12,188 nt of DNA from NCBI GenBank assembly GCA_015852425.1, contig JAAAIG010000843.1, forward strand, positions 4,250 to 16,437, read 5' to 3'. Numbering within the stretch: position 1 is the first letter of the stretch; each line of letters begins with the position of its first letter. Positions 1-8,364 of the stretch are shown piece by piece. The notes under the pieces were generated by a model that was given only the letters and a program-made list of their open reading frames with translations, was not told the origin of the DNA and ran no database searches. The translations under genes were made by a program, and so were the position numbers. Source of the DNA: Gryganskiella cystojenkinii (taxonomy: Eukaryota; Mortierellomycota; Mortierellomycetes; Mortierellales; Mortierellaceae).

Positions 1-300
1 TTTTTTTACTTCTTTCCCTCCGCCTTGCCTTTGTTTGTTGGGGTGGTCGGGTTGTGTCCAAGGTGTCGGGGTGTCAAGGTCGCTAGCTGTATGTTGTGTC
101 CGTTTGCCGATATGAAGGTGGTGATCAACCCCTCGTTGTCGCATCGCACGGATGAGCGCTCATGAATGACAAAGAAATAACATAAAAGCGGTCAAGCTCG
201 GGATGAGCATCGTCCCTGAGCATTCTCTGTGTCATCTGTGCGATCACTTTCAACGCCGAAAGTGCCCTTTTATCTATTTGCTCATCTGTGCTCTCTTTAT
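1..300. other. 3' flank of the methyltransferase gene; nothing further supported
   Basis: These 300 bases lie downstream of the stop codon at 301-303. On the minus strand an A-rich ATAAAGAGAG follows the stop at once, and AGATAAAAGG lies about 27 bases past it; either could serve for 3'-end formation, weakly. The left edge (about 1-50) is T- and pyrimidine-rich on the plus strand. Short frames here show no recognisable protein. Confidence 0.5.
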
Positions 301-1785
301 TCATTCTTTGCTCATTGCAATGTCACACGCTTTCGAGTGCCTGCTCTCTTTTACTGTAGTGGAATTGTCTGTGCCCTCACCAGTGCTCTGCAAGTCCTCG
401 TTCGAAGTGCACGTGTAGGGCCACTCTTTGACTTTTGTGAACACAAGGTAGCAGGCCTAATTGAAAAGAGTTGTATTAAGCAGTCAGTGACCAAAATACG
501 ACTACAGCAATACAGGTACAGGGTGCGAGCACCAGACTGAAAGACAGAAAATGATCATCGAGTCTGTCCGAATCCGGAAAAGGTCAATCTTACGTGAACA
601 ATGGGCAAGTGTGCGGTGGGCATTTCATCGTCAGGGATGCAGATCTCCTCCTGGAACTCGGACCAGTTTGTGATCTTACGCCTGTCCTTCTGATAGCCAT
701 CAGGTACGGCCTCGACTATTCGAGGAGTTAATATTAGTCGAGTTGGAAAAAAAATTGTCGCGGTCAGCCTTCGTGCACCATTAAACCTTCACAGGCACAA
801 GAAACTGGAGGCTCAAGCTGCTTACTTAATTCCTTGAGCTTCAAGCATTGATCGCCTACTACCCGGATTACATCCTCCATAAAAAGCATGCTGAGTGGTA
901 TCAGCTTGCCTGTCTCCGTCCGAAAGTCCTGCGCACCTATAACAAGTACACCGGAGAGCGGCAGACCTTGAGCCGCTTGAAGAGCAAGGTGCATGATGGC
1001 CGTCCTGTATGCTGTAATTTGATGAGACTGGAGAACAGTGCTCGGAATATGGGCAATCAATCGCAAGGCTGTCGGTGCTGGTGCAGGGAAAATTGGGGAC
1101 TCCTTTGCTATCTTGGTTTGGTGTCCAATGTCATCTGAGGTCTCTCCAAGATTCGTTATGAGGCCCTATTTCATCCAATGATATAGGCGTTAGAGGAGCA
1201 TGTCAATAGCACCATCCTTCAGTTTCCCGTCACACTCACCAGGGCCAATAACATCCGGTTGTTCTCTTGAATCTTTTGGAGTCGATCGCGCTCATACGAC
1301 ACAAGGCCATCCTCTTCAGGCGGAAGGGTATCTATCGTGGCGAGATAAATAAAATGTTTGATTCTTAACCAATTGAAGCTTTAAAGCAGCAGGTGACTTG
1401 TTCGCAAGACTCACCCACAGGTTTCTCATCCCAACGAGGGACTGATGCTTCATGTGGATCATCAAGTGTGAACCGCAGCTTGAGCTCTTCCCAATTCGTT
1501 TCGTTCTTGCCAAAGCGTTCGACCTACGACGGGTATCATAGGAACGCCAAATAGTAGCATGAGAGAAAAGAAAAAGAGTTCCATTGCAAGATTCAATAGC
1601 AGGTAGCCTTTCAAAGTTTTCAAGTTGCTTTACCATCCTGGAAGCACACAACGTGGGGAAATCAAACTCCTCGGTCGGTTTGAATGTCCAAACAGAGCCC
1701 ATGACCACGCTTTTCCGTTCGATCGGACAGCTTGGCGTCGCATGAAGCTGACTTGAAATCTTGACATGGTCCAAGATAGAGTAAT
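301..1785 (-). other. C-terminal block of the methyltransferase half, exons 15-20
   Basis: Residues 1750-2071. After VVMGSVWTFKPTEEFDF and VERFGKNETNW comes a charged helix (YERDRLQKIQENNRMLLAL). It is followed by a conserved-looking block: GVLVIGAQDFR (1938-1948), PLSMLFMEDVI, LKLKELIEAVPDGY and LPIVHACYLVFTK (to about 2028). That block resembles the late strands of an amino-methyltransferase without motifs I and IV. The last 40 residues are polar and unremarkable, ending at TGA (301-303). The last junction uses acceptor 457 because it restores the HACYLVF ending; a nearer acceptor at 537 would give a different tail. Confidence 0.65.
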
Positions 1786-4700
1786 CTGTTCATTCGGACA
1801 AACCACTCGTAAATATTTCAAATATCATAGTCAGCAAATGGTCAATCGCAGCCAAGCACAAGCTGTACGTCCTACTTACCAGGCCGTAGCACCATGGTAT
1901 CGTGTCCTTCCTTTGGAACTTTCCGCAGCGTTGCAATGAACTCGTGCGTGAAGCATAAAAAGTCGAATTGTACGCAGAGATAGGTACCCAACCCAAACAT
2001 TGCGCAGTATCTTTGTCTTTTGACAACAAGCTCCTCAAGTTCAAAGCCTTCATCAATATACTGGCGGATCATTTGAAAGCTCACTGGAACATAAAAGCAG
2101 TGCTCCCGATTGTCGCCGATGCCGAGAGTGCATCTACGGCCCATTTTCAGAACTCTATATGTCTCTCGAACAACGCTATTCATCTCGCGCTGGAAATCAA
2201 TGGTGTTTCCAAATCTCGAAAGGTCGCCTGAATTGGGTTGGACAGTAAAGCTCTGTCAGTAAAGGGTTATGCAAAAGTTCAGTATGAAATCATTCCAAAT
2301 CAGCTTGCAGGGTATACCGTCAATATGAGTGGAGTAAGTCACGCAGTCTTTGTACGGCGGATGGGAGAGGACATGGTCAAAGCTTTCATTTGCAAACATC
2401 GGTCCTTGAAGCCTTCGGGCGTCGCCTTGCAATATCATGGGACGATGTTCAGCTTTGATTGAGCCATCTTGTGGTACAGCAAAGGAGCAGTTCCGAATTG
2501 ATAGCGTGAGTGCCGTCTGAAACATAACACGACCGTCAGTTAGATTTCCTGGAGGAGCCGATATTTTGTAGATAGGCCTTATCTTCATAGTGACTGATTA
2601 CTTACAGGATTTATATCTATGGCTGTGCAACTGAGAGCTCATTGGTCATTATCATATTCAATATTCGAGGTCATCTCACTACTTTCATTATGTACAACTT
2701 ACCATCGTCCGAGCAAGAAGCACTCGATCGCATCTGTACCACGACCTAGAAAATTTGAAAGAATTTTGGCATTTGGCTTTGTGTATCGAGTGATTGCCCT
2801 TTTAAACGTATGATGCGTAAGTAGTCTATTCAACCGCAACAGCCAAAAGCGTATCAAGTCCTATTGCAGCGGATGAGAAACCCCTTTACCTTCTCACCGT
2901 CTGTGGGAGCCATGTTCCGTGATAGTCCGTCCCTGAATGGGTCGCCCCTAAAGAGTAGAAAGTTTTGTCCGTTGTTAATCTTCGCTGACTATCGTCGCGG
3001 AGTTGAAGAAAAAAAAAATCCTCCGCTTCAGCAAGGTGTGTTACATCGAGGAGCCCGGCCAGGAATATCGTAGTAGGTAGTATCCACAGGCAGGGAGTAT
3101 AGTTGATTCTCTGCAGGCCCATAAGAATCCAGATACACTGCCTGTGAAAACGAATGGTCGAACCGAACGGACGAAACTGCAGTCCGAGTCAAGTATGGCG
3201 AATGAGAGTAGTCTTCTGCCGAGGTCGCATAGTAGTCCTTTCCTTCCTGAATATCGAGATAAGTCTCAGCAGACATGAGCGCATCATCTTCTAGATGCTC
3301 ATCCTGCTGTTGTTCCTGTTGCAAATTCAGCACAGGTGTTGACTTGGGCTGTGGGGGTAGTTCTTTAACTGGCCCAGCCAAAAAACAATGTTCGCACATA
3401 AGCACACCTTGGTACCCTATATAAAAAAAAAAGAAAAGAGGAAAGAGCACAGTAATCATTAGTCATCAAAAAAACGACCGGTATATGAAGCCCTCTTCCT
3501 GCTTGCGTACCTTTCCTCCATGACGACGAGGTCGTTGACCAACAATAAGAGCATACACGCTTAGAGAGACTCCTCATCTTGGGTCTGTAGTTTATATGCT
3601 TCTTCCTCGCTGCCATGTTTTCATCCTGTTGTTGCACTTTTGATGCTTCCTCTGCAATTTGTTCGCTCTGAATCAACTCCAGGGCTATGAGGAAGTACCG
3701 TATATGAAAAATAGTTTAGACGTAGGCAGCTGTGACTCGGTGTTGATGAGTGTTATCGGCGCACATGATATCATTTATCCTCTGTGGTCTTTACATGTAA
3801 CCTTGAAATCTTCCATACAGTGCTCGTGTTTTCCACTGTCTTTCGCAAAACACTATCACGTTTTAGTTCCCACAAATATCGTTAATGCATGAGCAAAATG
3901 CGAGCAAGCTCAGTCCAAGAGAGCCGGACAGTAAAAATGTTAAATGCTTACCTCCTGACAAAGGTCAAAAGTATGAAAGTAATCCGAGCTGCATTTGACG
4001 CAGGTGTGCCAAGGGTACACTCCAAGGATTTTTGAGCATCGATCGCAGCTAAAAGACTCGTCATAAATCTCTATGAGACGGAAGACAATTAAAATATAGC
4101 TCGTTAGTGCCAAATTCCTGCCGCAAGCCTGTTTGCTGTGGCGATCATATTTCTTGATTTCTTGCCTCGTTGCTGCAAAGCACGCTCATGCTGCGGACAC
4201 CAAAAGATAACCCCGTCTTCGAAATGCGCCATGGGCTTTCCTGTACATGGCACATGAAAGCTGCGATAGCACTTTGGGTCGAAGCATCCTATGGTCGCGC
4301 CCTTTTCCTTGCAAACGGAGCATTTCTATTTTCAAAGAAGCCAAGAGGCAGAGTCAAGTCAGAGAGTTGTTAGCTGCTTCAAGCCCACTGATGATGAGCT
4401 TCAGATTTAGTTGCCCTACCACAGTTCGTCCTCGCCGCATCGCTGTTGAAACATTAAACCACGCTCCGTCTTTAGCTTGAATGACCTCTGGAGAGTATCG
4501 TGCACAGTTGTTATGTGCCCAAAACGGCCGACTCTTGGTGACGCCATATCGATTCGTGGAAGACAACAGAAATGGAAATGGTCCAATAAAACTGTCCCTC
4601 TCACTGCCCTCGTCATTACAAAACGCGCAAACTTTTCTACTTTTCAGCCTCTCGACCATCAGGTAGCCTTGATCGCTGTCTTGACCTATCCAAGTGCTTA

Positions 4701-7700
4701 GATCGCCTTGGTTCCCTGTTTCCATAGTTGCCATCATTGGTAGCTCTGGTTCACTGTAAGCCATATCCAGCTGATCCTTTTCGAAACGCGTAATAATGCC
4801 GCCTTTGACTGGATGCACGCCATTCGGCCCCACGATAACCTTGGTTGCAAAAGATGATCGTGGGTGATCATGATGCTCCGGAAAAGCATTCGAAAAGCAC
4901 CACAAGCATAAATTGAATGGATTGCTATCAGATCCAGCAGATTTTGCCTCAACCTCGCAATACATGCAGTAAATACTGTGTTTGTCAGGAGTTATAAATA
5001 AAACAGAGTAAAAAGAGGAGTAGCTTAGCAATTAGGTGCTATCAACGGTATTGAGGTCAAAATTACACGTAATAGATTTGATCATACCGAAATTGACTGA
5101 TTTTGACACGACATTGGACACAGTTGACTTCCATGGCGGCTTCTTCAGCCGAAACGCTCTCTGCAAGCTTTGTCATCTCGGCCGTGGATGCGGCAGACTC
5201 GCTCATCAAAAGTTCCTCGTCATCAGGCTTGGCTGTGGGCGAGACCGAGCAATCGTTGGTCTCCTCGAGGGCGCCGGGACTTGTATTGGCAGTCGTACCG
5301 GACCTAATATTGCCATCAGAACTGGCGATAGGTGTCTCGTCTGGAGTAAATTGTGGAGTAGCAATCGGCTGCGCCAACCTCGGATCATATTGGAGACGTT
5401 CACTGTTGATGTCGATCCACTCGTCGTACACCGCATGATATCCCTCATAATGCACAAGAACTCGACTGTTTCTGACATCCTTGATCAAAGCTGACAGCCA
5501 TTCCAATTGTTTATCTCTAGCTCGGATCCGTGTTCCTGGAACCATCTTGCGTTTGAGGAACGTGATGTGGTTATCGACGAGGACCCGCTTCCCCTTGCTG
5601 GATCGGGTTAGACTTCGAAGACTCTGAAAGGTTCCTCCACTGGTGTCCTGATCGTCCTGGTTTTGGTGGGGATTGAGCATGGACTTGAGAAGTCGACGTT
5701 CTTTCAATAGTTTGGCCATCCTGCGCTGTTTTTGTTTTGCCTTTTTGATATCTAAGGATTCTTCTTTCTGGATGACAACTTTCGGGGTCTCAATATAGCC
5801 AGCTTCATTGAAAAGAAGATCAGCCGTGCCCGCACCTGAGATTCCGAGAATGCGCGACGATAGCGATCCAGGACGCCTGATGCCTTGTTTGCGGTCTGAG
5901 AGAACTTTGGTCAGCCTGACTTTGCTTCGTTCAAACGTGTTGTTGAGAATGTCCCGTCGATCGGATTCATTATAGATGACTTGGCGATCAAATTGTACCA
6001 TAGGCGAGTGGCACATATTCCTTGTAGCCAATTCTCGCATCTTTCGTAGGTGCTCTGGATCCTTCTCCGCCTTTAACACTCGCCTTTGTGTCTCAGTAAT
6101 GTCTCTACTCCTCCCTGTGAAATTGCCCGTTCGATTGGCTAGCGCCTCTTGCCGAGCCTCTAGGATGGCGACAAACTTTTCTTTCGTCTTTGTTCTCTTG
6201 TAGGTGTCTTCACCCTCTCCTCCGCCATTGCTAACGTTTGCAGGCCCAAGACCAGTCTGTTTCGTCAATAGTGGCGCCTCCTCCGGAGGATAGATCACGA
6301 TGCTGTTGAGGACGAGCCCAGTATTCAAGACGCGGTGAATGATCCTGCGGATCTCTGACTCCTCGTCGTCGTATTGGAATTGTTCAGTGTCCTCCGCCTG
6401 AAGGCCAAGATTAATCGGGTTCCCTGGAGTACTTTGAACTTGAGGCCGCTCCGTGGAGGTAGAGTCTCCGTCTCCTGTGTGTTGAGGTTCAGGTGACGGC
6501 ACTAAGGGTGGCTCGATGATCTCGGTGCCATCGAAGGTCGATTCAACTGATGTATCGCTCATCGAACGGGACCGCAACGGTGACGATAGAGTTGTTGCCT
6601 GCACGCCATCCGAATCAGTGCGCCATGGCGATATCTGATTGATTTCCATCACATAATCCTTCCCTGTAAATTCCAGGCTGACAGCACCAGCAGCAGTGGT
6701 GCTCACATCCGTATCACCAATATTGTCTTGAGGCAACGACAACGACAATGGAGACTTGATGTCAATCGGTGGCCATTGTTCGATCTCAGAGGATCCATTT
6801 GCCAAGACATGTTTAGATCGCTTCACGTCCTTTTCACTAGTGTTGTTGCGCTGAGTCACGGACAGACCCTGAACGAGTTCTTCGGTCACCAATGAGGAGA
6901 GCTTGCGCTTTGAGGATCCTTTCTGATTCTTCTTCAAGCGTGGCTGTTCGGATATAGCTACCACCGTTCCATTTTCATTAGACGAGCTCCGGTTGGGTGT
7001 TACTGGGTGAGTCCGGGCATCGATATTCAAGGCGGTGTTGATGCTCACATGATCTAGATAGACCTTTCGTTCCTCTATCTCCGTTTCTGTCAACACGCTC
7101 AATCGGCGGCTATCCGAGGTGATCCACTCGTCCCACTCGGGACCCCACTCATCAAATCGAACTCGAATCCTGCCTTGTTCTAAAGCCGCCATTGTTCCAA
7201 AATACCAAGTACCATCCACATGGCGCACCTTCACAGGTCGACCGAAGGTATATCCGTGAATGTTGGCATCCTGTCCAATGGAGGCTTGACCTCCGAGGAG
7301 CTTTGATGCCGTCCTTGTTAAGAATGCTCCGGTGGTGTGAAAGTCTTGAGCATTGGATTCATCCATTGGACGGCTGTTGGAACCGATACCGAACATGTTA
7401 TCACGCGGTGCTATCGCTCGGGGAGGTATATGACTGTCCAGAGCTTTTGGCTTCCTCCCACGTTTCTTTCCTACTTTAGCAGAGGGAAAAATAGAATGGA
7501 ATGCGGAAGGGACTTTCTTTGGCTCTTTCAAAGCGACTTCTGTACGATCTATAGCGCAAAAGAGTTAGTATCCCCAGTTAGTGCAACGGCAATCTTGGCA
7601 AAAGGACATTTTAAAGGTGAGGAGTCCTCAAGCATCGATCGTTTTATGCAATATACCGTTAGCTAATACCCATTTATCACCACCTCCCAGTTCTGTGGTC

Positions 7701-8338
7701 TGCTGAGTCACTGAGGCTGAGTTAATGTGAGTAACGGAAGCCGAGGGCAGTGTTTCGATAGCTTCGGCGCAAGTTCTGATTGCGTTCGTGTGTTGTGCAT
7801 CGCGACTCTCACCAGTTTGACGTGTGAACCCTATACACAAACGAAAACGTGTCAGTCGTATGTTTCTCGATTCATAATCAAACGCTAACCCACCCATACG
7901 CAAACCGGAGCCTTCTCCATCCTCACCTTGGCCTAGCTTATGGGTCAGGTCGAAGATCTGGTCCGTTGGAAGCGCGCTTAAAGGGACAGACAACGCGTCC
8001 TTAACGTGGTTCTGATCAGGAACAAAGCCAGTATTAGGCCTAACAGGCTGTTGCTTCAGCCTTCCGCTTCCAGCTATGGCACGCATGAGTCGGTAGCATA
8101 CTTTGCACACGTTGAGTCGGCCGAGTTTTAGGATCTGAACACCCGTCAAGTTACAGGATTCACAGGACTTTCCCTGGATGTGAATGTTGGAAACGGTGTC
8201 CTCCTCTTGTTGGTCAGCGCCGCCTGTTGGGCTTCCTGAGCCTTGGATTAGCAAGTCGGCAGGGATAGGGACTTTTCGGGGTCTCCCTCGACCGCGCTTA
8301 GGTACGACCTGGACCTCTGCTTGCGTCATTGGCTCCAT
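301..8338 (-). CDS. Tudor/PHD/ZZ/GATA-finger chromatin reader fused to a bacterial-type DNA amino-methyltransferase, 20 exons
   Basis: Predicted exons in transcription order: 8338-7894, 7830-7657, 7548-5088, 4975-4420, 4325-4166, 4070-3952, 3852-3795, 3684-3511, 3416-3045, 2947-2890, 2798-2703, 2630-2606, 2516-2318, 2227-1880, 1785-1634, 1523-1415, 1331-1240, 1165-826, 715-594, 456-301. They total 6216 nt (2071 residues) and every junction keeps phase. The start at 8338 lies in a strong context (CCCACCATGG), and the extended frame upstream is closed by a stop. Seen in the translation: AT-hooks (about residues 15-22 and 234-241), a GATA-like finger (59-81), Tudor-like domains (308-358, 877-928), ZZ-like (1016-1064), extended PHD (1143-1258), ZZ (1274-1316), GATA finger (1369-1393), methyltransferase (about 1490-1748) and a C-terminal block (1800-2071). 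Inferred role: nuclear enzyme that reads histone marks or DNA and methylates the exocyclic amino group of adenine or cytosine in DNA. An RNA substrate cannot be excluded. Least certain junctions are 2890/2798, 4166/4070 (GC-AG) and 594/456. Confidence 0.85.
1880..3096 (-). other. Catalytic amino-methyltransferase domain (bacterial type), exons 9-14
   Basis: The spliced translation (about residues 1490-1748) reads DTTYYDIPGRAPR, WATHSG..YHGTWLPQT, then ITRYTKPNAKILSNFLGRGT (SAM loop, motif I, around 1542-1547), AIDINP (acidic residue Asp1563 after strand 2), LQGDARRL, and DHVLSHPPYKD (catalytic motif IV, HPPY at 1618-1621). GRRCTLGIGDNREH and ELEELVVKRQRYC follow. This order and the tryptophan-ATH...W-P...RY segment match prokaryotic N4/N6 DNA methyltransferases. 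Members transfer a methyl group from SAM to adenine N6 or cytosine N4; which one cannot be decided from motifs. A THUMP/Trm11-like RNA methyltransferase is the main alternative, but no THUMP domain is visible. Confidence 0.8.
3385..3553 (-). other. GATA-type zinc finger, split across exons 8 and 9
   Basis: Cys1369-x2-Cys1372-x17-Cys1390-x2-Cys1393 with the core SSSWRKGYQG matches the GATA finger pattern (CxxC...T.lWRrg..G..LCxxC). The 3417-3510 intron falls inside the finger, at a Gly codon. GATA fingers bind DNA with GATA cores. Here the residues after the last Cys (FLAGPV) differ from the usual GLYYK, so specificity may differ. The finger lies about 100 residues before the methyltransferase and could target it to DNA. 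Confidence 0.75.
3820..4047 (-). other. ZZ zinc finger 2, split across exons 6 and 7
   Basis: Exon 6 supplies Cys1274-x2-Cys1277, Cys1289-x2-Cys1292 and FDLCQE with Cys1303. The small 58-nt exon 7 opens with Cys1306-Phe and then KHEHC (His1314, His1316). The DLCxxCF signature and terminal His pair are standard for ZZ fingers. The motif is complete only if the 3853-3951 intron is removed and exon 7 is included, which is how that exon was found. Confidence 0.8.
4071..4165 (-). other. Probable GC-AG intron between the ePHD and ZZ exons
   Basis: Exon 5 reads past the ePHD and meets a TAA with no good GT donor. The sequence CGAG|GCAAGA matches the consensus of the minor GC-AG intron class, and CTCATAG lies 95 bp further. 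Joining there keeps phase and yields HERALQQREIYDESFSC straight into the ZZ finger. A weaker GT donor (GTGCTT, 20 bp upstream) also keeps phase but fits consensus poorly. Confidence 0.6.
4188..4629 (-). other. Extended PHD (ePHD) domain
   Basis: The pre-PHD half shows Cys1143-x2-Cys1146, then FWAHNNCARYSP with His1181 and Cys1184. After the 4326-4419 intron the PHD half shows Cys1214-x2-Cys1217, Cys1226, Cys1231, FHVPC with His1236/Cys1239, and FWCPQH with Cys1255/His1258. This is the C2HC plus C4HC3 layout of ePHD modules found in MLL-type, JADE/BRPF and PHF6 proteins. These modules bind histone tails or DNA and sit in chromatin regulators. It is the clearest single sign of a chromatin function here. 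Confidence 0.85.
4864..5122 (-). other. ZZ-like zinc finger 1, split by an intron
   Basis: Cysteine pairs Cys1016-x2-Cys1019, Cys1030-x2-Cys1033 and Cys1050-x2-Cys1053 are followed by a His cluster (His1061, 1062, 1064). That is the cross-brace arrangement of a ZZ or related finger. The first pair ends exon 3 and the rest begins exon 4 after the 4976-5087 intron, whose removal restores the motif, so motif and splice prediction support each other. ZZ fingers often bind histone H3 tails or protein partners. Confidence 0.65.
5384..5539 (-). other. Tudor-like domain 2 of the fusion protein
   Basis: Residues about 877-928 run PGTRIRARDKQLEW, RVLVHYEGY, YDEWI and NSERL. This closely follows the PHF20-type Tudor pattern (RLEAKD...W, VLVHFE..., YDEWI, S.RL) and is the better conserved of the two Tudor copies. 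About 520 residues of low-complexity, Ser/Thr/Gln-rich and basic sequence separate it from Tudor 1, so the two probably act as independent reader modules. It ends about 90 residues before the first zinc cluster. Confidence 0.8.
7094..7246 (-). other. Tudor-like domain 1 of the fusion protein
   Basis: Residues about 308-358 contain VRHVDGTWYFGT, RIRVRFDEW, WDEWI and SRRL in order. This is the pattern of the PHF20/chromo-barrel type of Tudor domain: basic first strand, aromatic W-Y, V-x-F-x-x-W, then DEWI and a closing R-L. Family members bind methylated lysines on histones or p53 through an aromatic cage. The aromatics are present, but binding specificity cannot be read from the sequence. Confidence 0.7.
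7831..7893 (-). other. 63-bp intron without stop codons, in phase
   Basis: GTGGGT donor, CTGAC branch site and TTTGTGTATAG acceptor mark a short intron between exons 1 and 2. Its length is a multiple of three and it has no in-frame stop, so unspliced RNA would still code, adding 21 residues (GLAFDYESR...LCI). The adequate splice signals favour removal, but the sequence alone cannot exclude that it is exonic or retained. Confidence 0.6.
8096..8164 (-). other. N-terminal GATA-like zinc finger next to an AT-hook
   Basis: Residues 59-81 of the fusion protein show Cys59-x2-Cys62-x15-Cys78-x2-Cys81, a treble-clef spacing close to GATA fingers (normally x17-18). About 40 residues before it, RGRGRPRK (residues 15-22) is a textbook AT-hook that would bind the minor groove of AT-rich DNA. 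A second AT-hook-like stretch, KKRGRKPK, lies near residues 234-241. Together they suggest that the N-terminus contacts DNA directly. The call rests on motif spacing only. Confidence 0.6.
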
Positions 8339-8364
8339 GGTGGGAATGACTGGCTCTGGGAGCG

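Noticed and set aside
203..540. Two overlapping plus-strand frames near the left edge
   Set aside because: They lie opposite the last methyltransferase exon and its flank; the translations show nothing recognisable.
301..3096. Bacterial contamination as the source of the methyltransferase
   Set aside because: The domain is interrupted by about a dozen spliceosomal introns and shares exon 9 with a eukaryotic GATA finger.
2886..3122. Open frame on the minus strand read straight through (starting MGLQRINY)
   Set aside because: Only its last part (from 2947) is coding. The upstream part overlaps exon 9 in another frame and then an intron with a ten-base T-run; the 2948-3044 intron gives the family-like GRAPRWATHSG join.
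4071..4185. GT donor (GTGCTT) as the end of exon 5
   Set aside because: Phase is acceptable, but it deviates from donor consensus and loses residues; the GC donor at 4165 fits better. Kept as an alternative only.
5036..5494. Plus-strand open frames opposite the large reader exon (also 5976-6203, 7192-7666)
   Set aside because: Shadows of the 5088-7548 exon: no domains, and the minus-strand frame explains the region with recognisable Tudor and zinc motifs.
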